64,000 nucleotides of DNA from assembly GCA_965249005.1 (NCBI GenBank), contig CBDFLD010000020.1, forward strand, positions 124,001-188,000, written 5' to 3'. The stretch comes from CBDFLD01 sp965249005 (lineage in GTDB: Bacteria > Acidobacteriota > UBA6911). A program made the translations under genes and the position numbers. Below the pieces are notes generated by a model. That model ran no database searches, was not told the DNA's origin, and saw only the letters and a program-made list of their open reading frames with translations. This document shows, piece by piece, positions 1-9,385 of the stretch. Numbering within the stretch: the first letter of the stretch is position 1; each line of letters opens with the position of its first letter.

Positions 1-1
1 C

Positions 2-718
2 ATCGATGCAGGCAAGGATTTCAATGTTACCAGCTTCAAGGATTATCCCTGGTGGGGTGGTCAGTTCAGTAAATACGGACCTACTGGCAATGCTAACAAT
101 TACCAACTTTTTTCAGCGGGTGGAAGAGATTGGTTGGTCATGAATCTCGAATTCATGTACGGGCTAAAGAACGATCGTATGGACGACGAAACCACTCTTC
201 TGGAAGAGCCGGACGATGATGGCCTTGAAAAGGAGGTAAAGGCTCAGTTGCGCTGGGCAGATGCTGTGTTGAAGAGCTATCCTGACCGAATGGCCATTAT
301 TACAACGCACGGCTTTTTAAGCATTGTTGACGGACAACCGGTTCGAAGATCGACAGGGCATTCTTCCGAATTTGTCTGGGAATATTTTATTGCCCCGAAT
401 CCTAATGTTTTCTTGGTCATGAACGGACATGAGTTGGGAAATCAGGCGGAGATTCGCCGCAGCGACTACGCGAACGGTCGTTGGGTACATCAGCTCTTGG
501 CTAACTACCAGACGCGGGCAAATGGAGGTCAAGGTTGGCTCAGGATTTTGGAATTTGACACCACGGAAGAGAAGATTTTGGTCAAAACGTATTCACCCCT
601 TCTAAATAAATTCGAATCGGACAACAACAGCGAATTCATCTTGCCACTGCCCGGCTCGGCGCCTTCCGGCGCCCCTAGCCGTCCCGAAAACCTCCAAGTA
701 CTTCCCAACCCTGACTGA
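2..718 (+). CDS. Metallophosphoesterase, C-terminal part (5' end outside window)
   Basis: The frame is open from the first bases of the window and ends at a TGA, giving about 238 residues of a longer protein. It reads like the C-terminal half of a secreted calcineurin-like phosphoesterase: the metal-binding histidine segments ITTHG and MNGHE are visible, followed by a beta-rich tail (WLRILEFDTTEEKILVKTYS) typical of these enzymes. Known family members hydrolyse phosphomonoesters or diesters with two metal ions; the substrate here cannot be told. The last 30 residues are Pro/Ser-rich. Base composition looks more A+T rich than the neighbours, which may hint at transfer. The N-terminal metal motifs are outside the window. 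Confidence 0.75.
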   Translation: MDAGKDFNVTSFKDYPWWGGQFSKYGPTGNANNYQLFSAGGRDWLVMNLEFMYGLKNDRMDDETTLLEEPDDDGLEKEVKAQLRWADAVLKSYPDRMAIITTHGFLSIVDGQPVRRSTGHSSEFVWEYFIAPNPNVFLVMNGHELGNQAEIRRSDYANGRWVHQLLANYQTRANGGQGWLRILEFDTTEEKILVKTYSPLLNKFESDNNSEFILPLPGSAPSGAPSRPENLQVLPNPD

Positions 719-1316
719 AAACAGGCGCCAAAGCTGAGTTGTCGAGCCGATCTCTCTCAGGACGCACCAGTTCACCGATCTATCTCACAAGTCCATCTAT
801 CGCCAGATTATCCAGGAATTCAAGAGCAGGGTATGCCCTGTGAAGTTTCCGCATCTATCTGTGGATAAAATGTTTTCAAGACACATTCATATTGGATTGA
901 CCTGTCGGATCAGAGCCACCCGCGTCAGAAAACGGTTCGGTTGATCCTGCTCCCTGAATCCATGGGTTGGGAGGAATGTACACACCCGATCGCCGCCAGA
1001 CCACCCGGATGCATTCTACGAGCCAGTGAAGGATAGTAAAAATAAGCTGCGTCTCGGAAGTACCTCGCTCCTGAGATGCCTCCCCTGCCGCTTCTGATAG
1101 GAGGTGTTATGTCTCCTTGACAGCGGCAGTCGAGCTGCGGCCGAATACGAAGGAGATCTTACCTCAAACCGCCATTGCGGCATAGGTCGCTGGGCGCGCC
1201 TCCAGGCACACTTCTACAGAGGACTCGGATGCCAGGGTCAACTGAGCTCCCGCTTGACCATTGGGCTCGGAAAAAATTACGGCGTTCTTCGTATTCTGGA
1301 CTCGCCACGACAAGGA
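719..1316. other. 598-bp stretch with no supportable gene
   Basis: Between the 3' ends of the partial phosphoesterase (plus strand) and the M48 peptidase gene (minus strand) I see no reading frame with domain-like content, no tRNA or clear hairpin plus T-run. The two genes converge here, so it probably holds transcription termination and decayed sequence. Confidence 0.5.
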
Positions 1317-2201
1317 CTAGGTAATCTGAAACTGCAGATCCGGATGCAGGAACCGGCCGTTGCGAGTGTATCCTTCCCGCGGGTTTTCTCCAAAAACGAG
1401 GCCGTCGAGGTGCTGGACATACTCTCGAGGGCGAACCTTGTACTCCCCTCCCGGAGTCATGAACTCATTCGCCATCCGGGGCGTGGCGGCGATTCGGTCC
1501 TGAGGCGCAGGATGAGAGGAAAGCCAGTTGGGCAGTACTTGCCCACTCTCCTCTCTCATCCGCTCGAAGACTTGAAAAAAATGGCTCAGCTCTCGCGCAT
1601 CGTACTGGAGCTGGACCATGTACTCGACCCCGAGCTGGTCCGCCTCCCGTTTGGCATCGCGACCATGCTTCAAAAAGAGCGACCTGGCCCCCATCTGGGC
1701 CAGGTCGCTCATACTTCGAAAGGTATCGGAAAAGACAGCTCCGAGCCCGAGGCCCAGACCCAGGAGTTGAGCCCGGGATGCCTGCTCCACTCCATGCCGC
1801 GCCGTTACGTGCCCGATCTCGTGTCCCAAGACCCCCACCAACTCCGCTTCACTATTCATGTAAGCCAGGATTTCCCGGGTTACGTAAATATATCCGCCGG
1901 GAAGAGCGAAGGCATTCACCACCGGGGCATCGACCACCTTGAAATGCCACTCGAGAGCAGACCGATGAGAGATGCCCGCAAGCTCCTGTCCAAGTCGTCC
2001 GACATAACTTTGAAGCTCCTCGTTCTGAAGCTCGCCGAACTCGGACAAAACCGCCGGATGCGAATCTCTCCCCATCGCAACCTCCTGGCCTTCGTAGACG
2101 AGGACGAGCTGGCGTTTGCCGGTGACCGGATTTTTGGCGCATTGCGCGAGGAACAGGATGGAAACGAGAAGGACAATGAGCCGCGTTGGTTGTCTCCGCA
2201 T
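1317..2201 (-). CDS. M48-family zinc metalloprotease lipoprotein
   Basis: A 294-residue protein. A signal peptide with lipobox LAQC (Cys21) predicts an outer-membrane-anchored periplasmic lipoprotein. The zinc motif HEIGH is at residues 127-131 and a third ligand Glu lies near residue 186 in the READQLG segment, which together define the M48 (HtpX/BepA/LoiP-like) peptidases used in envelope quality control. The Gly/Leu-rich stretch between these motifs is usual for the family. The gene starts 9 bp after the reconstructed stop of the upstream metallophosphoesterase, so the two were probably co-transcribed. There are no TPR repeats after the catalytic domain, so it resembles LoiP/YcaL more than BepA. 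Confidence 0.9.
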   Translation of the reverse strand: MRRQPTRLIVLLVSILFLAQCAKNPVTGKRQLVLVYEGQEVAMGRDSHPAVLSEFGELQNEELQSYVGRLGQELAGISHRSALEWHFKVVDAPVVNAFALPGGYIYVTREILAYMNSEAELVGVLGHEIGHVTARHGVEQASRAQLLGLGLGLGAVFSDTFRSMSDLAQMGARSLFLKHGRDAKREADQLGVEYMVQLQYDARELSHFFQVFERMREESGQVLPNWLSSHPAPQDRIAATPRMANEFMTPGGEYKVRPREYVQHLDGLVFGENPREGYTRNGRFLHPDLQFQIT

Positions 2202-2210
2202 GGTCGGGCC

Positions 2211-3423
2211 TCAGTTGAAGTCAGAGAGGGAAGTCGGTCGTCCGAGCTTTCGAACCGAAATGCATGTCTCAACGGTACGTTCTTTTCCACCTTGGTGTAC
2301 CAGCCTTCAGGTGCGTAGTCACTCGTGTACAGGTAGCACTTCACGTTGGCCTTGCTGTTGCCGTCTTCGAAAGTCAACAGCCGGCTTATAGGGGACTTCC
2401 TGATAGTCGAATACCTGGTCAATGCCGCAACGTTGATGAAGGTCACGCCCCACTTCCGCTCGATGTGCGATTTACCACCAAAGGTATCATCTGGGTACGT
2501 GTGAGTATGGGCGCCCAACCACAAGTCGATCGCACCAGGGTGGCTTTCCAGATACTGCTCGAATTTGCCGGCTTGGGGAACTCCGTCCACGAAATAAAGA
2601 AAGGAGGCACCTTCCGGTGCGCCGTCGCGGAAGTAGCCATGATACATCCGTAGATCCCCTCGTTCAGTCCTGAGGCGACCGTCGTGTCTCGGAGCATATG
2701 ATGGTGAGCACTGACAATGATTTTGTCCGCGTTCTTCTCAACCATCTCCTTCCACGAGTCGAACGTGTCGGTGGACACATTTCCTGCGGGATAGCCGCCG
2801 GTGTTTTTTCCGCGGCCTACCGGCGGCTCCAAGTCGTTCCGATCCGCCATCATCAGAAAAAGGATGTTGCCGACCCGAAAGGAGTACCGCTCCCAGGTCC
2901 CCGTAACGGGAAAAGTTCTTTGCCCGTTACTGACTCCAGACGTTTCGGGGTGCTTTCCCGTGGGATCGATCCACTTTCTGAACCACCAGTGGCCCGGACT
3001 GGCGTCATGGTTGCCGAGAAGAAAATAGAAGTCCTCACGGGGGTGCTTGATGGAAGCCGACAGCTGCTCCTGAATTTCTCGACCGTCCTCGTCGCTGACC
3101 GTACTAATCATGTCGCCCAGATGGATCATGATATCCCAATCGAAACTAGGTCCGCCCTCATCTCCACGCTTGTCGCTATCGGTGACCGCATCGGCTAGAC
3201 TCAAACGGCCATGCTCCTTGTCTGCGTCGACATGGGAATCGGAGTTCGCCCACAGACGAAACGTCGCGGGCGGCGGCGCAACCCGGTTCGCCGAGGCTCC
3301 GCTTGCAGCCCTCGTTTCGGCATCTCGGCTGGGACTCGCCCCTTCGGTTTGAACCAAACCTAGGACGACCGCAACGCTCAAAACCAGGTATTTACAAGAC
3401 AGACTTCTGGGCTTTGGACGCAT
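2211..3423 (-). pseudogene. Secreted metallophosphoesterase broken by two single-base deletions
   Basis: Read in one frame from 3423 the protein has a signal peptide and the metallophosphatase motifs DSH, GDM, GNHD and SAHHH, then loses sense at about 2650. The homologous reading resumes one frame over (MYHGYF...VDGVP...GAHTHTYPDD, supplying the last metal motif) and slips again at about 2282, after which a third frame ends at the TGA at 2211-2213, just 9 bp before the M48 start. Adding one base at each site restores one continuous protein of about 400 residues. If the deletions are real the last metal ligands are lost and the enzyme is dead; if they are assembly errors it is an ordinary secreted phosphoesterase. 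The IS1380 copy begins 52 bp upstream of the start codon and may have replaced its promoter. Confidence 0.8.
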
Positions 3424-3474
3424 GGGGTAGGCTCCTCGTGAACACCCCGGTTATCGAATATACAGGTCGCCTAG

Positions 3475-5328
3475 TCCTTAGTCCAGCGTGATTTTTTGCA
3501 TGAGGAGGAAGAAAAGCCCTGGAACGTGCGCCGTTACGGGATAAAATGCGTTTGATATATTTACAAGACATCCCGAAAGGAGCACATTCCAGGTGAATAA
3601 AAGAAACCACAGAATCCTCCTCCGAGACAAGCAAAATCTTACACGCCGGTTGGAAAGAAATCAGTTTGAGGACCGGTCCGATCCTATGTTCAAGGACTCC
3701 AACACCTACTACGAGATCGCCGAGAGAACGCGCGCCATCGGATCTGGTGGTATCGGAGCCATTCACAAGCTCGTGTGTAAGCTTGGATTGGACAAAGATA
3801 TCAACAGAAACATCGTTTTGCTCAAGTACCACTTTCCTTACTGGGAATCCGATCATGTACTGAACATCGCATACAACGTCTTGTCGGGTGGAACCTGTCT
3901 CGAAGATATCGAGCGGTTGCGCCAGGATGAGACCTACATGAACGGACTGGGAGCCGAGAGGATTCCGGATCCCACGACGGCTGGAGATTTCCTCCGTCGT
4001 TTCGATGAGGATTGGATCTTCGGACTTCAGGAAACCATCAATGAAACCCGAACCAAGGTGTGGAAGTTGCAGGATGCTTCCTTCCGGAAGGAGGCCATCA
4101 TCGACGTGGACGGGACCGTCGCCGGAACCTTGGGGGAATGCAAGGAAGGAATGGACATTGCCTACAACGGGATCTGGGGTTACGCACCGTTGATCGTGAC
4201 CTTGGCCAATACGAATGAGGTCCTCTATCTGATGAATCGGCCGGGCAACCGTCCCTCTTCCGACGGAGCGGCCGAGTGGATGGACCGGGCAATCGATCTG
4301 GTGTCGTCGGTGTTTACGAAGGTCTGGCTTCGGGGCGACACGGATTTCTCGCTGACGAGAAACTTCGATCGCTGGGACGAGCGGGTTGGTTTTGTCTTTG
4401 GTTATGACGCCAAGCCGAACCTGGTCGGGATGGCCGATGCCCTGCCGGAGAGACAATGGAAACCGCTCGAGCGGCCTCCTCGTTATGAGGTCAAGAGCGA
4501 AGAACGGCGCCGTCCGGAAAACGTCAAAGAACAAGTAATCAAGGAGAGAGAATTCAAGAACATCCGCCTGCAGAGCGAGCAGGTCGCCGAGTTTGACTAT
4601 CGTCCCGGACACTGTAAGAAAACCTATCGCATGGTTGTGGTTCGGAAGAACCTCACGATCGAAAAGGGGGAGCACCGGCTGTTTGATGAGGTCCGGTACT
4701 TCTTCTACATCACCAACGATCGGGAGATGACGATGGGAGAAGTGGTCCTTTTTGCCAACGATCGCTGCAACCAGGAAAACGTCATCGGTCAGCTCAAGAG
4801 TGGAGTGAACGCCTTGAGGATGCCTTCGGACAGTCTGGTATCGAACTGGGCCTACATGGTCATCGCATCGCTGGCGTGGAATCTGAAGGCCTGGTATGGC
4901 CTGGTGACGCAGGCGCCGACAGTACGTCGTGATATCTTGAGGATGGAGTTCAAACGCTTCCTGGTGAACTTTGTGCAAATACCCTGTCAGATTGTAAGAA
5001 CCGGTCGTCGCCTCGTTTACAGGATATTGGCCTATAGCAAGCATCTCGAAACCTTTTTGGCGACGTTCGACTATATCAGGCAACTCAGGTTTACTTGAAG
5101 GCGCCTCGCCGGCGGGTGAGCCCGTACCCCCGGCGGAGCAAGAGTGGCGGGCGAAAGGAAGGGCATAACAGAGACAAACAAGATCAAGTGATCCAGACAA
5201 CCAATGGAAGGTTTGTCTCTTGTGTTTCTCTTTGCTTTCCCTGTTACGCACAAGGAGCTGAAATCCACGAGATATTCGGAAAAGGCAAACGATTTTCCGA
5301 GCGAGCTCATACCTCGCTTATTTTGGGA
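3475..5328 (+). mobile_element. IS1380-family insertion sequence, copy A (1854 bp)
   Basis: Boundaries come from alignment with the second copy at 9386-11239: identity starts and stops abruptly at the same bases, and both are 1854 bp. Outer bases are CTAG on both sides (3471-3474 and 5329-5332), either a 4-bp target duplication or, because CTAG is palindromic, part of the inverted ends CTAGTCC...GGACTAG. Inner ends are imperfect inverted repeats. Only one substitution was noticed between the copies (near 5120), so one copy arose recently. The 3' non-coding part holds a hairpin with arms GAGACAAAC/GTTTGTCTC (about 5170-5225). Confidence 0.93.
3593..5098 (+). CDS. IS1380-family DDE transposase
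   Basis: A 501-residue transposase with GTG start preceded by an AAAGGAG ribosome site. The DDE catalytic triad is readable as D171 or D173 (IIDVDGTVAGT), D249 or D251 (RGDTDF) and E395 (CNQENVIGQLK), with the GYAPLIVTLANT and NRPGN segments that typify the IS1380 group. Full length and uninterrupted, so probably active. Its protein is identical to that of copy B. A 619-codon open frame on the opposite strand is only a shadow of this gene. Confidence 0.95.
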   Translation: MNKRNHRILLRDKQNLTRRLERNQFEDRSDPMFKDSNTYYEIAERTRAIGSGGIGAIHKLVCKLGLDKDINRNIVLLKYHFPYWESDHVLNIAYNVLSGGTCLEDIERLRQDETYMNGLGAERIPDPTTAGDFLRRFDEDWIFGLQETINETRTKVWKLQDASFRKEAIIDVDGTVAGTLGECKEGMDIAYNGIWGYAPLIVTLANTNEVLYLMNRPGNRPSSDGAAEWMDRAIDLVSSVFTKVWLRGDTDFSLTRNFDRWDERVGFVFGYDAKPNLVGMADALPERQWKPLERPPRYEVKSEERRRPENVKEQVIKEREFKNIRLQSEQVAEFDYRPGHCKKTYRMVVVRKNLTIEKGEHRLFDEVRYFFYITNDREMTMGEVVLFANDRCNQENVIGQLKSGVNALRMPSDSLVSNWAYMVIASLAWNLKAWYGLVTQAPTVRRDILRMEFKRFLVNFVQIPCQIVRTGRRLVYRILAYSKHLETFLATFDYIRQLRFT

Positions 5329-5332
5329 CTAG

Positions 5333-5623
5333 ACCGAACACGATGGTCACGGCCATGGCAATGAAGAAGGCGTCCTGAAACAGGGGGAGCATTCCCAGCA
5401 TCGTGGTCAGGGCCGCCATGGCCACCGGTCGGGAGCGGCTGACCCCGGCCATGACAACGGCCTCGTAACGGTCCATGCCTCCACTGATCAGGCCATCGGT
5501 CTCATCGATCAGGACGATGGCGTTTTTGATCAGCATTCCCGAAAGGCTCAGGATGCCGAGCAGGGCCATGAAGCCAAACGGCTGATCGGTGACCAAAAGC
5601 CCTAGCGTGACACCTATGAGTGT
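5333..5623 (-). pseudogene. RND efflux permease fragment cut by IS1380 copy A
   Basis: About 95 codons match the conserved C-terminal half of AcrB-type pumps: IGVTLGLL, FGFMALLGILSLSGMLIKNAIVLIDE and the AVVMAGVSRSRPVAMAALTTMLGMLPL segment. Reading runs directly into the insertion sequence after VTIVFGL, and the opposite end loses similarity at about 5620. It is a remnant with both ends gone. The intact pump at 16414-19611 has a different sequence here, so this is the relic of a second pump and not a duplicate of that gene. Confidence 0.85.
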
Positions 5624-5674
5624 GCTTGTGTATGCTTATGGTAAGCTGATTCATCCCCTCGAACTTCTGGGAGA

Positions 5675-6748
5675 TTGAGCTTGAGTCAACCGTTACGAAC
5701 CCTGGGCCGGGGTCATACGATCCTGCTTAGCGCCCTGTCGCTATTGATTGTCGGACCCTGCTGGGCCCAAAGTCCGCCGCGAGAGCCTCACACTTTCCTG
5801 CGAAAATATATCCGCCTTGACGACAAGGAGATCCGCAAGATGGAGCAGGGTGAGGTGGTCGCCAAGCTGCTCGAGACCCCGCTCAAGAACGAAATCGCAG
5901 TCTTCGGGATTGTCTGGATTCAGGCCGCCCCCGAGTTTTATCTGGAAAAGTATCAAGACATCGAGACTTTCGAAAAGGGCAAGGGGGTTTCGGCGATCAA
6001 GAAGATCAGCGACCCTCCCCGGCGCGAGGACTTTGATGAATTTACCTTGCCCGAGAAGGATCTGGAAGATCTGCGCACCTGCAAGGTCCGTGACTGCGAA
6101 ATCAAGGTCGGGGAGGAAGGACTGAAACGGATCCACGGGGAGGTAAACTGGTCGGCCCCCGATGCCCACAGCCAGGCCACGGCAGTGATCCGGAAGATGG
6201 CGCTCGAGCGTCTGCAAGCTTATCAGTCGGGCGGCAACAAGGAACTCTCCGTCTATGTGGACAAGAAGAAACCCAACTACGTCGCCCGGGAGTTTGCCGG
6301 CCTGCTCGAGAATTCTCCCTACCTGCCAGCCTACATTCCGGAATTTCATCGCTACCTGCTCGACTACCCGAAGGCCGAGTTGCCTCGTTCGAAGGAGTTT
6401 TTCTACTGGACGGCGAATGTCTTCGGCCTGAAGCCGATCGTCCGGCTCAACCATGTGGTCATCTACCGCAACGAAAGAGACAACGTGGTGATCGGATCCA
6501 AACAGCTCTACGCCAGCCACTACTTTCATGCGGCCTACGAGTTGCGGGCCCTGATTCAGGACTCAGCACAGCCTGACCGTAAGGGCTTTTACCTCGCCTC
6601 GCTCAACCGGAGCCGGTCGGATGGCCTGACGGGTTTAGTCGGAAGCTTGATTCGTGGAAAAGTCCGCAAGAGCACTCTCAAGGGAACCGAGAGCTATCTT
6701 GCCTCCAGCAAGACGAAGTTCGAGGAGGAATACCGTAAGAGCCAGTAG
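5675..6748 (+). CDS. Secreted protein of unknown function, about 357 aa
   Basis: Starts at TTG 5675 or TTG 5681, both following CTGGGAGA. An N-terminal signal peptide with cleavage near WAQS predicts export. The mature part is charged, without recognisable catalytic motifs; the middle contains LRTCKVRDCEIKVGEEGL with two cysteines five residues apart, and the C-terminal half is rich in Tyr and Arg/Lys (YWTANVFGLKPIVRLNHVVIYR). I know similar unnamed proteins from Acidobacteriota and Deltaproteobacteria but no function. It is 24 bp upstream of the transporter gene and may share its transcript. Confidence 0.8.
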   Translation: MSLSQPLRTLGRGHTILLSALSLLIVGPCWAQSPPREPHTFLRKYIRLDDKEIRKMEQGEVVAKLLETPLKNEIAVFGIVWIQAAPEFYLEKYQDIETFEKGKGVSAIKKISDPPRREDFDEFTLPEKDLEDLRTCKVRDCEIKVGEEGLKRIHGEVNWSAPDAHSQATAVIRKMALERLQAYQSGGNKELSVYVDKKKPNYVAREFAGLLENSPYLPAYIPEFHRYLLDYPKAELPRSKEFFYWTANVFGLKPIVRLNHVVIYRNERDNVVIGSKQLYASHYFHAAYELRALIQDSAQPDRKGFYLASLNRSRSDGLTGLVGSLIRGKVRKSTLKGTESYLASSKTKFEEEYRKSQ

Positions 6749-6772
6749 AAGCCTTCTTGATAAGGGTCAGGA

Positions 6773-7813
6773 ATGAGTGCCGAAACAACTCGACGGGTAT
6801 CCTTCGTCGTTCTGATTGTTCTACTCCTCTATTTCGACTTCAAGATCCTCGAACTCTTCCTGGCGCCTTTGACCTGGGCAGCCATTCTGGCCATCCTCTT
6901 TTTTCCCCTTCACCGACGTCTTCAGGAGAAGCTCAAGAAGCCCAACCTGGCTGCGCTGCTGTCTGTCCTTGCGGTCACGTCTTTACTGATTCTTCCCTCC
7001 ATCGGCCTGACCACCGCATTTGTACGTCGAGCGGTCGCCACATTAAATCGAGTGGAAATCGCGGAAGTGCTGCCCAAGGTCCAGTCGTTCCTGGAACGAT
7101 CGACCCAGCAGCTTCCGGTGGGAGCGGACCAGCTCAAGGAAAGAACGAGCCAGGTAGCGGAACAGGTGGGAGCGTTCCTGGCTCAGCGTCTGGCTCAGGC
7201 CGTGGGCAACTTCGGACAGCTGTTTCTGCACACCATGATCATGATGCTGGCACTGTTTTACCTGTTCCGAGATGGACCACGATGGATTTCCTTTTTGAGG
7301 GAAATCTCTCCCATGACAACCGAAAGCAGCGTCATCATGTTTGAGAAGGTCAACGAGGTGGTGAAGGTGACGATCGGAAGCATCCTGGTCGTCGCTGTCG
7401 CTCAAGGAATCTGCGCGGCCTTGAGCTTCTGGGTTCTCGATCTACCTTCGCCTGCTTTCTGGGGAGTGGTCGTCGGAATCGTAGCCATTGTCCCACTCAT
7501 AGGGGCCTGGGTGGTCTGGATACCGGCCGCCGCCATCCTGATCATCCAGGGCAGCCTCTGGAAGGGAATCGCCATGCTGGCCATGGGCGCCATCCTGATC
7601 AGCGGAGTGGACAATGTCATCCGGCCCATGTTCGTCGCGGAGCGATCCAACCTCAACGGCCTCCTGGTTGTCATCAGCATTCTGGGCGGCATTCATGTCT
7701 TCGGATTTCTCGGAATTATACTCGGTCCGCTCCTGGCCGCCCTCACGGTCGGCATGCTTGAAGGGTACCGGGAGAGTTTGGAACAAGGACCGCTCGAGAT
7801 CGCCACCGAGTGA
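6773..7813 (+). CDS. AI-2E family transporter (PF01594-type membrane protein)
   Basis: A 346-residue membrane protein with about eight hydrophobic segments: two near the N-terminus (residues 8-45 and 58-85), a long amphipathic soluble stretch (about 90-145), then a dense membrane half. The order of segments and the C-terminal block RPMFVAERSNLNGLLVVISILGGIHVFGFLGIILGPLLAAL are diagnostic for the AI-2E/YdiK/PerM superfamily, whose members export or exchange small molecules or ions. The name does not imply autoinducer transport here. A second, differently sequenced family member is truncated at 11244-11821. Confidence 0.92.
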   Translation: MSAETTRRVSFVVLIVLLLYFDFKILELFLAPLTWAAILAILFFPLHRRLQEKLKKPNLAALLSVLAVTSLLILPSIGLTTAFVRRAVATLNRVEIAEVLPKVQSFLERSTQQLPVGADQLKERTSQVAEQVGAFLAQRLAQAVGNFGQLFLHTMIMMLALFYLFRDGPRWISFLREISPMTTESSVIMFEKVNEVVKVTIGSILVVAVAQGICAALSFWVLDLPSPAFWGVVVGIVAIVPLIGAWVVWIPAAAILIIQGSLWKGIAMLAMGAILISGVDNVIRPMFVAERSNLNGLLVVISILGGIHVFGFLGIILGPLLAALTVGMLEGYRESLEQGPLEIATE

Positions 7814-7896
7814 AATCGCAACCAATTGTCAGTACTGAGTTTTATCCTGCTCTTGGTTAGGCCCCAACGCTGCCCAGGCCGTCAAGAGAGTGAACC

Positions 7897-8373
7897 CTAC
7901 TCCATTTCTTCACGCAAGGCTTCAAGCTCGGCCAAAACCTCTAAATCCTTGGGACGTCCGGCGGCCCTCTTGACACGAATCAACCAGTCCAGGTTTAGGC
8001 AACGGCATTCGATGCCAAAGACACGCAAGCTGATTGTATGCGGGAGTAGGTCTTCGTAGTTCCCTCCCCCGACAATCTCACCGAACAGGTCGATCGCACC
8101 CAGTGATGTCGACAGCGTAAAGTTGAGCCCACGCTCGACTGCCGCGCGATTCCATTGAAACGGCAGCCCTGGTGGGGCGTCACGAAGATAGGGAGCGATA
8201 GGCTTCAAGGCTGCAACCAGCTGTGAAATGTTATCTTCGCTGCGACAATAGACGATGTCCAGGTCCTGTGTCAGGCGGACGGAACCATGAGCCGTCGCAG
8301 CAACTCCCCCAATCATGATAAATTGGACCCGTCCCTCAGAGAGCAACTGCAGTAGAGCTGCGAAGTCGGTCAT
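7897..8373 (-). CDS. Nucleotidyltransferase-fold protein (DUF6036/AbiEii-like)
   Basis: A 158-residue protein with the minimal nucleotidyltransferase signature: MIGGVAATAHGSVRLTQDLDIVY carries the GG...HG helix and the DLD metal pair (Asp38 and Asp40, approximate). A third acidic strand may be IDLFGEI. The C-terminal half (LPHTISLRVFGIECRCLNLDWLIRVKRAAGRPKDLEVLAELE) matches the usual ending of stand-alone bacterial NTases that are toxin-like or antitoxin-like. Its ATG overlaps the stop of the upstream small gene by 4 bp (ATGA), so translation is probably coupled. Confidence 0.85.
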   Translation of the reverse strand: MTDFAALLQLLSEGRVQFIMIGGVAATAHGSVRLTQDLDIVYCRSEDNISQLVAALKPIAPYLRDAPPGLPFQWNRAAVERGLNFTLSTSLGAIDLFGEIVGGGNYEDLLPHTISLRVFGIECRCLNLDWLIRVKRAAGRPKDLEVLAELEALREEME

Positions 8374-8564
8374 GTCTTACTCTTAGCCTCCTTCCCAGCA
8401 CGGCGCATCTCGTCCGCAAATCGTTGCATTTGCATGAGTGTCAGGATTCTCTGTTCAACAGTACGTCGTAGATTTTCACGGAGCAACGAGCGATCGACGT
8501 CTTTCTTGTAGGCCTCGATAACTGGATCGGGGGGATCCGACGGAATGGGGACCTGCTTTGACAT
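8370..8564 (-). CDS. Small acidic/basic partner protein coupled to nucleotidyltransferase (64 aa)
   Basis: Starts at ATG 8562-8564 with GGAG eight bases upstream; a longer in-frame extension lacks a ribosome site. The protein has a Pro-rich N-terminus (QVPIPSDPPDP) and then a helical stretch, ENLRRTVEQRILTLMQMQRF, ending in basic residues. I recall small proteins with an ENLRxT..ER...L..F..E.RRAG pattern next to NTases of the DUF6036 kind; the pairing is a candidate toxin-antitoxin or regulatory module, unproven. A TATAAT-like -10 box lies at 8586-8591 on the minus strand. Confidence 0.8.
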   Translation of the reverse strand: MSKQVPIPSDPPDPVIEAYKKDVDRSLLRENLRRTVEQRILTLMQMQRFADEMRRAGKEAKSKT

Positions 8565-8772
8565 CTCAGTTTCTCCGTTATCACCATTATAGCGGAAACA
8601 AGGAGGCTCTCGCGTCTCACAGGTGATCTTCGTCCCCAACTCCCGGGACAAAACTCAGCGATAGAACATCCCCGACGACCTCGAGCATTGCCAAAGCTGA
8701 ACTGGACGAGATCCGAAAGATGTGTGGACACATCGGAAAGTTGGTTGCCGAAAGTTTTAATATCGAGAAGAG

Positions 8773-9276
8773 CTACAGCGGAGAACCTCTGCGCAAGATC
8801 AGATGCCGCAGCGTTCCTTCTCCCAGCCGCCGGTCGATCGCCGAGTACAGGTTGTAGCCAGCAAAGGCCAGCCCGATGCAGATGACGGTGGCCAGCATCA
8901 CGTTGCGGTCGCGATGCTCCCATACGTGCCGCAGCGACTCCCCGAACAGCCCGCCTTCCTGCCACGCGTGGAAGATCTTCTCGGCGATCACCACCAGTGA
9001 CGTGACAGCCGTGTAGACCAGGGTCTTGTACAGAACGCCAAGCCAAAGGGCGTGGGTGAGGTCGAACCGATTGCCGATTCGAGTGTGGTCGAGCACCACG
9101 ACGACCTTACCCACCACGAGCGCGGCGACGACGGCGGTGGAAACCCCATAGAAATCCACCGCATACTGAGCCAGGAAGAGCTTCTTGAGCGTCAGCACCA
9201 GGGTGAAGCAGACCATGAAGTACAAGGTGACAAGCCCGACTTGATTCATCTCACCTATCAGACGTCCGAAAGCCAT
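8773..9276 (-). CDS. Membrane protein of unknown function, 167 aa
   Basis: Four hydrophobic stretches (about residues 14-33, 45-63, 85-102 and 128-145) separated by charged loops, with the pattern VVLDHTRIGNRFDLTHALWLGVLYKTLVYT, known to me from unnamed bacterial membrane proteins. The short C-terminus (LRHLILRRGSPL) reads across into sequence that no longer looks like coding DNA, so the end may be a junction. Function unknown. Confidence 0.7.
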   Translation of the reverse strand: MAFGRLIGEMNQVGLVTLYFMVCFTLVLTLKKLFLAQYAVDFYGVSTAVVAALVVGKVVVVLDHTRIGNRFDLTHALWLGVLYKTLVYTAVTSLVVIAEKIFHAWQEGGLFGESLRHVWEHRDRNVMLATVICIGLAFAGYNLYSAIDRRLGEGTLRHLILRRGSPL

Positions 9277-9385
9277 CTTCGATTCAGCTCCAAGACCCCT
9301 TAAAGAGGGTCACAAAGAATATCTGTCCGCAAGGGAACCCTGAAGCCGTCAAACAAGGTGCCGCCTGCCAATACCTCACCACTAG

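Noticed and set aside
1104..2318. 404-codon open frame on the plus strand
   Set aside because: It runs antisense to the M48 peptidase and phosphoesterase; its residues show no domain and the opposite strand has clear motifs.
3392..5251. 619-codon open frame opposite the IS1380 transposase (and its twin at 9463-11289)
   Set aside because: Shadow of the DDE transposase; no family pattern.
8658..8790. Short coding-like stretch (AKAELDEIRKMCGHIGKLVAESF) on the plus strand
   Set aside because: Short, no start or ribosome site, and the reverse strand also reads plausibly; not enough to call a gene.
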